Shown: positions 32,207 through 46,000, numbered from the stretch's first letter. The stretch is DNA of 50,293 nt from Perkinsus olseni (GCA_013115135.1 JABANP010000403.1:1-50293), one strand, 5' to 3'. Translations and numbers: made by a program. The notes: generated by a model not told the origin, from the letters alone.

Positions 32207-32820
32207 GAGAGGCCTGGCTCTCGACTTTAACTATTGTGACAATGACATTGTCAGATCTTTCTTTTCCTTCGACCATCGACCGACTGGCGGTGATCAATGC
32301 CCCAATGCTTGGGGCCCAAGCTACTATATATAGCATGCGTGAGAGAGTGCCCTTAGCCGGCGTAGCTCAGAGTTACTAGCTCGCATCGGTGATTTACTAC
32401 TCTCTGTGGAAGCAGGAGCTCGCTCTCTTCAGTTCAATTCTACGCTATCGTCAGACAGCCTTAGAGGGCTCTGTAGGCTCTGGAGGCCATTCTAAGCACT
32501 GCGAAAGATGATCAGTCCGTTCTGAAGTCTTTCATCCTTTACTGTAGGTTTGGGACTCCCAGACCTACACTGGGGACCCCCAGACTGGGAGTCAACGGTA
32601 TCTATCGTGGCGGAGGCCAAGGAGAGCTAACTGTGACTATCCGACAAACCGATAACTCCGCTACTCCCGTCGAGCCCTCACTTCTGCGGTAAGATTCGGT
32701 CTTTATATTTGCTCGACTGGGGACCATCATTCTGCTATGCTAGTTGAAGATGTTTAGTTTCCCCGACGGAGTCAACTCAACAGCGAGCACAATCCTGGAC
32801 GTGTCTGATATGACTAGGGC
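32207..32820. other. Intergenic, no gene seen
   Basis: Short open frames only. Near 32549-32592 the sequence has an imperfect hairpin made of GGGACTCCCAGACC and GGGGACCCCCAGACTGGGAGTC. Confidence 0.4.
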
Positions 32821-33416
32821 GTGCCCTGGTGGCACTGGCCCGGAAGCAATATCCATCCTCAGAACCGTAGGGATCGAACCAGGAAGTGTCGGTATTCGGA
32901 AGTGTCGGAAGTGTCGGTATTCTCAGCCTCAGATCAACGCCGAAGATTTTGCGGGAACCTGCTCTTGTTCTGCGATGAACCCTCTCCCGATCCGTCGATT
33001 CCAAGGCCTGACCCGCAAGCTGAGGTCTCTCTGAGCATGCTACATGATGGAGTGCACCCAGTTCGATTTCATGCCGAGGTGACGTCGTTACCATTACTGT
33101 CATTGCGAGAAAGGCAACCTTTTCTGGACTATGATTGATCACTATTGCCCACGCGATCGAGATCCGCTTCTTCCGCAGACAACAGTTGAACGCTTCGTTC
33201 AATCTGGCGTGTCACTCTGATGCGAGAGGCATTCCCTGGTCACCCTATTTCTGCCGTCTGAGACGATTCATCTCCGTTCTCGGGCAAACGATACCTGAGG
33301 ACCTCATAGCGTCAGCGCGACACAGGGAGAGAGAGCAGTTGTGCCAGATTTGCTTCGCAGTTCCACGGCGATTCGGTGCCACACTTGGACGCATTTTACG
33401 TCTGTTAATGAATTAA
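32821..33416 (+). CDS. Coding-like segments, unidentified gene
   Basis: Two plus-strand open segments read naturally. One, about 32920-33138, contains RRRFCGNLLLFCDEPSPDP and RFHAEVTSLPLLSLRERQ. The other, about 33230-33416, contains RLRRFISVLGQTIPEDLIAS and ends RILRLLMN. A third stretch between them (DHYCPRDRDPLLPQTTVERF) is in another frame. Introns or base errors must separate them; I could not fix the borders. Near 32885-32925 GAAGTGTCGGTATTC is locally repeated. A long minus-strand open frame over the same DNA looks less natural. No family recognised. Confidence 0.3.
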
Positions 33417-33420
33417 CTCC

Positions 33421-33700
33421 AGAAAGTACCTCGCGAGGTACTTTAGCAACGCGTCCTTCGAAACGCGTCCTAACGTCAGGAAATGTATCCTGTGAAGTAG
33501 CTTCGACCTAAGAACCCATCCTAACGTCCTTATCGAGGATTTCCTAACTTAAAAAGTCCTTGGGTCCTAATTTCCCACCCTAACGTGGGGAAATGGGCCT
33601 TTTGAAAGGGCTGCAGCCCAAAATCGCGACCTAACCTCTTAGGATCGTAAGAAAAAACGTCCTATGAAATAGGCCCCTGATACTAGCTAATCGGTCGACC
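33421..33700. repeat. Run of small hairpins with CCTAACGT loops
   Basis: Successive short palindromes include AGTACCTCG/CGAGGTACT (33425-33442), paired ACGCGT boxes, TTTCCCACCCTAACGTGGGGAAA (33573-33595) and GGGCC...GGGCTGCAGCCC. The string CCTAACGT or CCTAAC recurs five times, usually between the arms or just after one. No open frame runs through. Function unknown. Confidence 0.6.
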
Positions 33701-34007
33701 GTTTCACTCATCTGTGGGCGAGCGAGAAAAGCTCTCGCCGGATGGCCGTGCCAGTTCGCTGTGCAATGCAGCTCGTGTTACTCCCCAAAAAATGGCTGGT
33801 GGAGGTGGTACACCGATGGACGTAGTCTTGACGCATATAATATAGAGAATAGTGATTGGTAATTATCACCCTCATTCTCCTTCATTTTGCTGTTGCGGTG
33901 ACGGTGTCCACGTGCCCTCCGGTTGCGTTCAGTTGATCGTTACCGCATTTCGCCCTCTTCCAAGTCCGAGCTTAGCGGACTGCTTTCAATAGTAACGTCA
34001 TAGGTCA

Positions 34008-37000
34008 ATGGTCCTCCGCCAGCTCCTGAAGTTGAAGGAGGAGTACTTCGGCTCCGGTGCGGTGATGTTTCGCTGGAACACCAGCGCCTCTCGCTTGGCC
34101 TGCGTGCCAGCGGCAAGGCCCAGCAATGTCTTCATATTCGACTCTAGCGGCGAGATCGAGCGCGTGAGTGCTCCAATCGGTGACGGCCGTCGCCATCTCG
34201 GTTGATACTCAGGATGTTCCCCTTGACGACCGAACCTCTCCAGTGAGCAGCTTCGAGTGGGATACGACCGGGAATGTCCTAGCACTCATTCAGAAGGTTA
34301 GCCAAGCGGGTTCGAAGACAAAGTCGTATTGAAAAATTAAGATATTCTCCTCCGGGACGCACAGCAAAGAGCAATGGGTGCTCCAGAAGTATCGGACTTC
34401 GGTTTGTGTGGTCGTAGGGTGTCGTGACCGTCTCCATCTACCACTTCGACGAGGATCGACTAGAGACCCTGGATTGCTCAAGAGAGGAGCCTTCGTTTAT
34501 TGCCTGGAATATGACGGGTCCACAGCTGGCAATAGGAACGTCAAAAGGGAACACCATCATGTGAGCAAGCGAAAGGTCCCTGATTCGATTCTTGGTAGAG
34601 GCATTATTGAAGATACAATTCGACGACAGCTAAGATGCAGCTGATCGCTGGAAAGCATGGGCGGAGGATAACGTGTGGTGCCTGGACACTGCGAGGCCAC
34701 CTTCTCCTCGGCAGCGACGATAAGATCATATCACTGAGTAAGACATGATATTTTCGAATACAGTAGGTTCTCTCGGTCAGCCCCTTCTGTGTGCAAGTTT
34801 ATAGTCAAAATGCGGTATCTCTCTTCCGGGAACCATTTCTGTTTTCATGCAGTCCCTGAAGCGAAGTTAGAATTCATATCAATTTTGATCTCAACTGAAT
34901 GCTCTTCGTAAGAGCAACTTTAACTTCTTTGCGCTGAGCGCGGTAGTCCATCCTGTTCCGTTTCTTTCCAACTACTAACTTCCAGCAGGAAATCCCGACT
35001 GAGTTGCCTGACATCATTACCTTTAAGAGATTTGGGAACTCCAGCTAATGGCTGAGTAGAATCGTGAGATTCTGTCTTGAACTACGCTGATTCAGTCATT
35101 CACTAGCGTCGAGCTCGGGTAAGACTCCACAGTCGTGCGCTTGCACAACCAAATCAAGCGGTGACTGCCTGCCGTCGTGCGCATCACGTTAGTACGCAAG
35201 GTTGCAGGTGACACCGAAGGCGAGACGCTACGACAGACGGTCCTACGATCGGCGCCGATGACGATGAGGGTCGCCGATGAGATCATCGCCGGAAGTCCGA
35301 TTGATGATTCTCTGGTGTAACCCTCACGCTTGTTTTTCAATGGTCAGATGCGATTTCCTTCGACAAGGGGGGCCTGTCTGCGAAGTGCTGTGTACGCACG
35401 GGGAAGGATTCTCTCATTCTCCTTGAAACCGAAGCGATGAGCATCGTGGCGACCGTCAAGTTCAGTCAGAAGTGGGGGCGATTTAGACTTTGGGATTTGT
35501 GGGATTTATGGTATCCCTAGGTACGGCTCGATTGTCGACTACGGATGGTTTGGTGATGAACGCTTGTGCATCGGATACTCGGGTAGGAGGAGGCGGACTT
35601 AGTCTTTCCATCGTAGATGACGATGATGTTGATTGATGATCATAGACTGATACGAGTGTCAAAGGTTCGGAGTGGTCGATGGAAACTATGTATATTACCA
35701 ATTAACTTTATCAGTTTATTATTCTCCTACTAGTTCGAGCCTTTTAGAATGAAGTATGGGCAGCCATGATATGGAGTATCCAGATGGGGTTAACCTCGCA
35801 TGAATACTCTATTGCTACCGCCGGTAGCCTACCGGTATAATCTGTCTAGGATATTCAAGCATCGTACTAGTTTGTGAACGGATTCCACTGATATAATTTC
35901 GCTCTATTCATATTCAGTAGCGTTCCCTTCTTTCGTTGAAGGCGTCGGCTGCCGCTCCGACACACAACAGCTTCTCCCGCCCTGTTCGGGGAGGGGGGTT
36001 ATGACGTTACGGAGAACCTCCAGAAGCACATAGAGGCCAAAATTCAATCCACTGAAGGCCCTTCCTTGAACGTGATGGAGCACTCGAAGATGATCAATCC
36101 GACACTGAGGGAGCTTGGGTCATGGCGACGCTTGCATCGAACCAGTTGCAATGGGGAGCGGCTCGAGGTGGCCGCCGCCATGATCCGAGTCCTCAGGTCG
36201 TCGAGAGACTTGAATCATTGTGTGTAACAGAGTCCAGCCTCGCGGTTCGGCGTTTCGAATTTCCCAGTGTCATAGGAATATTCATGGGCAGCAGAAAGTC
36301 AACAACGGCTCCGAGTCTTCGCATGCCATCTTGACAGGTGGTCAAGTTGTGGTAACACCGACTAGCGGCGACGAGATCGGTCAGGAGGTCTTCAGGTGCA
36401 AACCAGCATCGAGCTTGGATGCGCTCTCCCTTTGTGAGTGACCCGTAGGCCTTACACGCTCAGTTCACGACAGGTTCCATTCCATCCAAGGCGGGAGGCT
36501 TCTCCGTTCTATGGGCGGCAGTTGCTGGTGATGGGTGTATCAAAATTATAGACCTGCGTGATTGCCGAGAGGAAACGGAGAGTACCATAAATTACGAAGA
36601 TGATGACGAAGCCGGCGTCGTGTCGAATCTTACATTCTCCAGAGGAGGGCAGACGATCACTTTCAGTGAGTTCCGCTGAACTCGGAGACAGCAAATTGTG
36701 CAATCTCCGGAAATAGCATGCTCACCAATTCCTTTGCTCCAATCGTGGCATGCATGCACCGACAGTCTTATTCAGAGTCTTCGAGCTTCCGGCGTGCATG
36801 ACAATGGCCATTCCCTTCACCGTTGGCTTCCCTCAGATGTCTCCACAGGCTGCGTGTACTCCTACCTCGCTCGACTGCCGTTAATGTTCGAGGCTAGAGG
36901 GAATTCCGTGGCGTGGTTGAGCAGCTTGAGGGAGATCACCGTTACCGAGATTGTTGATGGAAAACAGAGGAGTGGAAGTGAGCACAGTTGGGGAGAGGTG

Positions 37001-40000
37001 ACGATCGCTGAACGCTGAGGTTATCGAGCCGGAAAAGAAATTACTAACATTTATTCATGACATAACTTTTACTGACATATGTCGAGCTTCAACCTTGGAT
37101 ACTCCTCCCTGGTTATTCCATATCTGATGCGGTACGAGAGCCTGAGATCCTGAACGTGGTTCCCTCAGAGAATGCCGAGAAGGTGAAGATAGAATGCGAA
37201 GTGGAGCCAGCCATCATTGGCGTAGGGCCGCGACAAATAGCAGCCGGTACGGTCCTGCCGTTGTTAGCGCTTCCGATTCTGGCTGGTCAAGGTGCTGGCC
37301 GTCGAGTGTATTATCATTCTCTGCGCGATGGACAGAAGACCGAGAGAGAATATCCGGCTAAGGTGGAAGCAGTGGAGCTGTCGCAGTCACATGCTGCTGT
37401 TCTCGCGGAAGGGAAAATGTGGGTGATTTTTTTCCGGCGACGATTCACCTTGGAGTCAGATACATCCACTCACTTAAGGGGTCTCCCGCAGTGACCGTGC
37501 TGCCTGCCGAAGGCTCCAAGGGCGATGACGGTGTGAAGATTTTGTCGATGCGAATGACTCCTCAGGATATTCTTATGTGAGGGAGGGCGCTGCTTTTGGG
37601 CCACCTCTCGGGGAATTTGATTTGTCCTGACGGCCTGCCTGGATCGTGTCCGATATTTTTCTTTCTTCGAGACGTGCGCAGCCCGTGGAATCGGTCAAAT
37701 AGAACGGGGTACTACCCAGGTTTGATAACTGGGTTGACGACCCTTGAATACTTGAAGTAGTCAGGGGAACTTGACAACCACCCAGGGAAGCAGTCGATGC
37801 CTACTGTTTTTATTCAACCTGACCAGAGTGCCTAAAAGCTCAACGTGGCAACGTGGCAACTGACGGAGTACGAAGAGATGATTAGGATCGCGTCTGGATT
37901 TTCCCGTTCCTATGGCCGGACCTCTTGAGGCTGAGGCGGTCAGTGGATTCTTCAGAAGTGGAAGCAGAATAGTGGACATGTCTTCGTTATCGCGGATCAT
38001 GTGCATTTTCGAGTGGGAACGAGCCAGTACTTGTCTGCCATGCATTGGTTGATGGCAAGGGACCTGCCGTGGGGTTTTGCACCTGATCTTTGCAACGTTC
38101 GTATATCAGTCTCACGAAACGGTTGATCGATCTTCAATATCTTATTCGCTCATCACTGGCATGAGTCAACCTTAGATACTCGACCAGTGGCAAGGAGCTT
38201 GTCCACTACGATGTAGAAGCTCATCCACGACGGCTCGTTCTCTGATGCCTGGCCGCAGGTTGAGGAGCGGTGCCCGATTAACGAGTACCGGCATACTGAG
38301 AGTATCCTAGCTGTCTATCCTAATAGTCTTGGAGGCACTTACACGGCCTTCCTCGATGCCAAGGGGTGCTGCAAGTCTATAACGCTGTCACTGAGGTAGC
38401 CGCGGTCATCATCTTCATCTGGCTGTCTGACTGGTGATCAGAGCAGCTCTGACAGAGCTCGCTGGGAGGGAAGAGTGGCACTCTTAGAGTGGACAGCGTG
38501 ATTGCATTCGTTCCGGTTGTTCAATCCGGTGCGGCGTGGGTGCTGGCGTCTTAATTCCTGTTTCATATCGGAGGGCCCTGAGCGGAGCGAAGCTCTTGGA
38601 GTAATTTTTATTTCACTGGGGAGGGACACGCGTTTGGGAGTGGTGTTCACTGCTCGTTTATGTACTGCTCGGGATCAGGTCTCGCTAAGTCCAGTCGACC
38701 ATGATAGAGTTGGCAAGATCAGAGGGGTGCTGTGGGACTTGGCAGATCCGTCGGTTTTCGTGGTTGCTGCTGACGCTAGGGAAGCTGCCGTGCTGGAGCT
38801 TCACACATTCGTCGTCTACGATGTGAGATTGCCCGCCTTCAACCTCGGATGCCCCTTCCTTTCAGTATTCGCTGTCGGGCCCGACAGTCGTGCCGGTAGG
38901 TGGTGCAATTAGGCGGAGCGAAGTATTTTATGATTCGATCGATTTTGAGTCGGGAAGGGACGATCCGACTACTCTGGCTCACGGAGAGATACCAGTTGCC
39001 GTCCAAAATGGGTAGGCCGGTCGATGCACTCAGGGAATCTTAGGTCGACCCTAGCAGTTGACAAGTGAGGCTGCACTATCTCGTTGTGAGGGATATAGTA
39101 GTAGTAAATTTAGAACGCGTCATGCATATGCAGATTGGGCTCACTGCGAACGAGATAGGGTGAGGAGTAGTCGAGAGGATTGGAATTGATGGCGGGACGC
39201 TAGTATGATGAGGCTAGTGAACACGCAGTGAAACGGTGTTACGCGGGCGGTTCAGATGAAGGCGGGACGTTCCCAGGCGATGACTTCTGTCACACCGTAA
39301 ACTCAGATACACGCATGATATATTCAGGTCAATTGTGTTATGTAGACAGGGTATGCTTGCTTCCCTCAGGAGAGTGACTGTTCAGTGTCGGCAGCCCGGA
39401 GAGCTGAGGACATCAGATCTCGCTTCCCACTCGGGGATAGGATCGGCTCTGCGTCGCATGAGCAGTATGCTGTTGAAGCGATCGGGGGCGGTGGAATTTT
39501 TTTCCATGCAGATACGAACTCGGGACCTGTTGACGTTGAAGAGATGGAGAGGGTCGTCATGCGCCTTGCTGCACTTGGGAGAATGGGTAAGACCGTCTTC
39601 TTGGCTCCAGTCGCTTCCACCAGGTTGCTTTGATTGTGACGCTGCTCTTTGTTCAAGAAAGTTTCTTTTTTTTGATCTAGGATTTCGTCGGGAAACTCGC
39701 TGGGTCGAATTTTGACGCCTTTCGACCAAGCGTTATTCGCTTTACTCACTCTACTTCACCTCAGCAGAGATACTCTCCTTCGCCTCCCCGAGCTACGAGC
39801 TGTAATACACTGCTTTACCTCAGAGCTTGCCTATCGTGTATGTCTGAGCATTCCTCGGAAGGAAAAAATGGGAGCCGACGAGGGAGGCAGGGACGAGCTG
39901 ATGAGGCTGATTGCTCGGCAGGCTGTGGAACTGTTAGAGGTCGAGTAAGGACCAAAGATACCTCCCGCTCGGGGAAGGCGGCTGTCCTGGTCAGCATGGC

Positions 40001-43000
40001 GATACTCGCGTATAGAGAATGCGGTGATGCCGACAGAGTGGCTTTCTTGGACCGCTTGGTTCAACTCGAAGATGTGCCGATGCTCCAGGGGTACTTGAAA
40101 GTACTGTTGGGGCAGAAACAAGTGAGTTGAGAGACTGCCGGAGCTAGGGCCGGCTCGGAGCTGGGGCCGGGGATCCGCGTATTTACTGTTCTGGAGCTTT
40201 CTAGGGAAGAATTTCTGGTACATGTGCAAAAATTTTTGTACGTTTCATCCGAAAATAAGTAGCGTGCATTTCCTCTGGCAAAATTTCCGTTTCTCGAGTT
40301 CAGAGCTGAAATTTCAACAGGATATAGACATTACGATCAAACAGCAGGTTTAAGTCGCTTCTAGCTGTCATATAGAATGGATGTTGTCCTAGGCGTCCTC
40401 ATCGGTTCTATTGCAGACTGCAATTTGCAGCTAACGCTCCTCGTCAATGTCCCACTGAGAATTAATCAAGTGTAATCTTGAAATTGACAACAGTTGTCAA
40501 TTTCTGGATCTGAGGTTGGTATTCCAGCCACCAGGTAAGCCCCTAAAGATACGAACGTCACTTGGCAACACGCATGTATCCCCAAACTTCACGAATCTAC
40601 TGTCGGAGCATAAGAGCCGAAGTCACCCCTCTGCAGTAGTAGTACTTCTGGGGCCATCGTCTTGGGTGTCCTACACAGTGTACCTGGGGGAGCCAAAAAA
40701 TTTGCCGATAGTGATACATTTCTATGGATTGTAACCGCCAGCCGGGATCATCACCGTTCACCACTCGGCTGAATCCGAGATCGCAAATCTTTGCAACCGT
40801 CCTCGATGCATCCAACGAAACCTGGAGAGGTTTAGCGCGAGAGAAAGGCCACATGGTTTCAACTACTAAAAGTACAAAATACTCTCTAGCAAAGAGTCTC
40901 TACTTTGTTCTCGGGTTTGAAACGCCTGCGGACGATTCCTTTGCCATACATGTATGCTATTGCGCAAAGACACTGCCGGGAAAAATGGCGCCCACGTCCA
41001 AATACCTGCCCGAATCACCACCCCGCCGCCGCCTTGATGGCACTTTGGATCGGCTCAGAAGGGTGGTAGCATTTTGAAGACACCCACGGGCCCACCCTGT
41101 CTGGGCCGTCCAGCGTGGCTCGTGACTCGTCAGTCCCCCTGAACCTTCGCGAAATCCGTCTTCATGTGATCCTTCGTCCATTGCACCTTCTTCTCCTTAT
41201 GGAACTTGGGCAATTAAGGCCTGGGGTTGGCTTCCATGACCTTTCCTATGCTCTTCAGCACCTTGCACGTACTTTACGCTTTTGCAGCAAAAAGTTTTGC
41301 TCCCTTTACTCACCCCCTGCCGCATCCAACAACCCCCTCATTGGTGGCTGGAGGAGCTCTGGCAGTCCCCCTCTTGGGTTTCCTCTTCTCTTGCGGCGTA
41401 ACGCTTTTTCTCATACTTCCCACCCCTCCTCTGGAAGGCTCTAGGAGGGGTCCCCCAGGTACTCCGTAATAGTACAGTGGTCCTTTCCGTGCCACTTTGC
41501 TACTTCGAAGCTCTCAGCCTCTTCAGCCAGCCTCTTGGCTACGACAGCTTCTCGGTGTCGCTGATCACTGATTTTTGTGGCATACGGGATATATACGTGT
41601 GGTCCGGAATGTCTGAAACCTGCACGGTTCGAGGGGGGCCAATTTTCGCTCGCCCAGATATATCAGTAACCGTTTCGGATATGACCGTTTTGACTCGACA
41701 TGCGATGGCTCGTGATGATAGCTATGCCCCTGCGAAAGTTTCAGCTCAAATCCATGCTGTCGAGAAACCAAAAAAATATGCGCATCTTGCCTACAAAAAA
41801 ACACGTTCCTTATTGCTGAGTAGGGTCATCGGAATCTTTGGTTAATGATGGTATAAGTCACACGGTGGGAGCCTTTCCATTAGGCGGCGATCGAGTCCTT
41901 CGTGAGGGCGGGTGCGCCCTCGGGAGGCCCTGGACGTCATGTGCGATTCCCAGATGTGGGAGTCAGCTAAGGGATTGGCCACCACTGTCGACCAACGCCG
42001 TCTTCCCATGATACATCGCCATGTTGCCATGGTAGGCGTTTTGGGCTGAGTATGCTGTTGACCGCGGGGCTTAGGGTCTGGAAGATAAGGGAGACTACGA
42101 AGGGGCTCTGGCGAGTTATAAAGAGGCGATAGGGAGGTGGATGAGTCGAGGGTTGAGGATGCGGCGGAGCATTTTCGAGCTTGCAACGCTGGACTTGCCA
42201 GGTGATGCTCCCTTCTGGAAACAGGGTCTCAGATTCTTTACTATCCTTGTGGCTGCACTGAGCGCACATGGCAGATAGTCGCGTGTACCAGAGTAGCTCA
42301 TGGGCTGTCTACCCTCACAGGAGTTCGGCCCAGCCGCCCATCTATGAAGGAACAATAACTAGGATATACCCACTTACCTTATGTGCACATCCGCACTCAC
42401 CAAGTGCGCTTAGATAGTCGCGTACTTCAGCCCTTCAACCTGGACGTTTCTGATCATCGGCTGTAGCTGTGCGATCGTCACCATCTTCGCCTGGCCTTTG
42501 ACGAATCATCGTTCACTGGATGCGGTTCTCTCCTCTGTAGGTGCCTGTGCTATTGTGGTATGTATGAACCGGCGGCTAGGCTGTGCGAGAGGATTGCTGA
42601 GGAAGATGTTCTGATCGAGTGCGCGGCTATACTGGAAAGGATGAAGCAATATTCGCTAGCTGGGAGGTCATTTCGTGCGATGACGAGTGCCGGGTTTGAA
42701 CCTGGGTCATTTAGGTTGCATCAGCGCCTTGGTAATCTTGAGCGAGCCTGTAGTCTTTTACATTCAGGACATGGACTTCGATGCGGCGAAGCCGTTGATG
42801 GACCAGGTATCTTTCCTCTGTGTAGAACCAGCATCAACCTTGGATACTGATGCAGGTATCAACTCCAAAGTTACATCTACTCTATGCGAAGGCTAAGGAA
42901 GCGCGGGGCTTCTTTAAAGAAGCTGCAGCAAGCTACGAGAAAGGCGGCGACATGGAGTCCATCGTTAGGCTGCTGGTCGATGAAAGTCAACTGAATGACC

Positions 43001-46000
43001 CCACGGAAGGCAAATGGACTTGATAAGAAAAGGTAGGCGAAGTTTGGCCTCGTTCGATTCGGTCTACCAACTGATAGAGGGAGCACGAACGACGCGGAGA
43101 TAGTTGAACCTTTGAGGGATGTAGAACGCAACATAGGTATTTTGGGCCCATAGTGAACGAGGTAGAGCGAGGAGTAGCCGAGAGAATTGAGTTAATGACG
43201 CGACGCTAGTATGATGAAGCTAGTGAACACGCAATTAAATTGTGTTATGGAAACAGCGCACGTGTTATCACTGGAGCCGGACTCTGTTCATTCTGATCGG
43301 AGCCAAAGGGTTGGTCAGTCCTGCCCCTAGGCGAATACTACTAGCCTTTGGGGGACAGGAGGATTGTGTCGACCCCACACAATCATAGAATAATCGCATT
43401 ACATCAGTGGTTGTAGTGAGCTTCATCAGGGATAGCATCGTCGACCGGAGCTGCGGAGATCGTAGCCGACTACCGCCGTAGGGTGGGAGACATCACTGGG
43501 TCGATTGAATTCTGGCGAGGGCGCGTCTGGATGAGATGGCGTTTGAGATGGCGGTTCGGCATGATCAGATGCCGGTGTATGAGAGAACTCTTGCGGAGGT
43601 GAGGAGCTGGGTCGGAAACAGCGGTGGCTCTCCCAATGGCAGCTTTTCTAGGATACGTGTTGCGGGAGTTACGGTACGGATTCTACGGCAGCCATTTCTT
43701 GTACAGTGATGAAAGGAAGAAGTAACTGTGATGAGCAGTAGACGACTGAGGTCGATACTGGCCGCGCATCGCAGTGAAAAGTTGATGCGTTCAGGCTTCG
43801 CTCCGCCTTGGTCGATCAATTCGTAGTCTAGTGCCTCTACAGGGATGAAAGTCTGTTGCTTTTAGAGTGAAGGCTCTGATGAGTTGGTCGGGGAGCGGTA
43901 TAGGAGCGTAGCTGGTTATTACAAGGAAAGGAACCTCCCGCTGGAAGCCGCGAAGAACTACGTTCCTCTGCGGAGAGTAGGGCGGGTCTGTTGCGAGCCC
44001 CTAGAGCGAAATTTGACGAGGACAACCCGGCAAGGCGTATAATTGACCGGAACAACGCGACTGCTGCGGCTGCTGACTTGTAGGCATTGGGGACGGCCTG
44101 TTATAGACCGTCCTGGTCAGGTACGAAGTAGCAATGGAGCTGTGTTTGTCTCTGACCAAACTAACGTGTCCGTCGACGATACCGCCGCATCGGTCGCTGG
44201 AGGGGGTCTGTGGAAGCTTATCACCGCATATGGACTTGGCGATCGACATAGCGGGGTGAGGGTGAAGCGCCTCGGTTTACCAATGCAACTTGCGATTCTG
44301 AATCGGGCTCCGCTTAGTGGGAGAAGGAGTGGCTATTTCTGCAGCATCTCAACGATTGCGAACTCTAGCGGGAATGGTCGGGGGGATTTTCTTGAGATTT
44401 TGGTGCTCTGGGTGCCACAAAAAACATTCGGAAACATCATTTGTTAGCCATTGCGGCCCATAACCCTGACACTCTGCGCGGTGAGTTACTTTATGAGAAG
44501 CCAAGGCGTATTTGCATTTTCGCTGCGTCACTCACGCAAGAGTCGATGGAAGCCGAGTTTCCGCTTCCCCATAGGATACGCCCTGCAAGGTTGACTGCTT
44601 GCTGGTTAGGCGATGTCATGACGAAGGGTTGGTGAACCGCCTGGTTGACCATCCGCTGAGGGCCAATACGGGACTAGAAGATGACGAGCTGGGATATCAC
44701 CAGGTGAGCTTCTCGCATGGGGAATGGTTTCCTGATAGACCTGAATGAGTGAGGGATGGTGCTTTGGATACTGATCTGGATAGGAGGCAAGCGAATTCTG
44801 CATTTTCTAACGCAGTCTTGGTATTGCTGTATTGAATGCACTCCTTCTTGAGTCCGTGCCTGTTTGGCCCCGGCTCGCCATTATTCTAGTGGCTAGGTCT
44901 CAGGCGCAAAGTATTGGTTATTTTCAAATGCAGTCTTGGTAGTCCTCGCCGAGTAATAGTCATTCTGCTGTACTGAATGCACCTCGAGTCTGAACGTGTT
45001 AGGCCCTCGGCTCGCCATTGTTGTGATGACTACTTGTCAGGCGCAGAGTATCTATAAATTGCATCAAGCGTTGGGTAATTACGAAGAGTCCGCCCGTATA
45101 GCGATGCTCATCGCCAAGCGAGAACAAGACGAAGGCCGTTACAGCGGCTCAGTCCCTACTGTTGAAAACCTACAAGGTGACAGCAGCAGCGTCGACTCAG
45201 GCCACACCAAGGGCTCTTTGTTAGGACCTGATCGGCTGGAAGATGAGGATACCGAGAGAGATGTGGAGCGCCTGATGCTGTTGCAAAGCTACATTTTGGT
45301 GAAGCCACTCAGCACAGCTAGATGAGCATCGTCAACGCAGCGCTCTTGCTGAAGAGAATTTGCCAGGGTGGGTTGGCTGGATGATCGCGAGATGGTTGGA
45401 CAGGGCGTTCGAGCTTTTTACGGATCACAGGCAACGTGCTGCAGTCCTTCCGAAAGCACGCAGCTCAAACCTTAGCATCGGCTGTGATCGAGTGCATGAA
45501 GAGTGGTATGAAGGCGGAGGCCCATGCTTATGCCTGTGGAACTGATGAGAGATGCTGAATTGAGGAATCGGGTGAGAACAGTTGTTAAAGCAGCGCCGAT
45601 GAGGACGTGTGGACTGTGGGGCGTCACTGGTTAGTTGACCAGTAGTCGCGAGGTCCTGCTATTGCTCCTTCCAACATTTACGCTGTTTCTTGATTGCGCC
45701 CGATTGTGAGATTCTCAGGACAAAAAGGTGGTGAAGGCCGCTGGTTAGCGCGTGTCGATTTGCGTGCAGATACCGGAGCAGCTGAGAAAGAAGATTGAAG
45801 TTGTTGTGCGGAAGCCTCCGAAGGGAGACCAGCAGGTCCCAAGAGCCTCTCTCCCCCGCTCCATACTGGTGCAAACGCCGCTGCCCGACTCATCCTCTGA
45901 GCTGCGTGACATTGCCAGAATATTGTCCCCTTCTGTGCGGGGTGACTCGACTGCATGTGGTCCTGTCGGACTGGTCGTCCCTTGTGGCAACCGTTTGTTT

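Larger units (their letters stand above)
40122..42060 (+). other. Large IFT144 intron with nested ORFs
   Basis: Between the IFT144 exon ending at 40121 and the next recognised exon near 42090 I see no IFT144 coding sequence. The interval holds an open frame without ATG (40516-40734), a 117-codon ATG frame (40724-41077) and a broken minus-strand reading (41130-41270), annotated separately. The rest (41450-42060) shows nothing convincing. Confidence 0.5.

Noticed and set aside
32777..33202. 141-codon minus-strand gene
   Set aside because: The plus strand reads more naturally over the same interval; the minus frame lacks any motif.
24716..42850. Recurring CAACCTTxGATAC motif (24718, 37091, 38168, 42834) as a regulatory element
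   Set aside because: One lies in coding sequence and one forms a splice acceptor; four loose matches in 18 kb could be chance.
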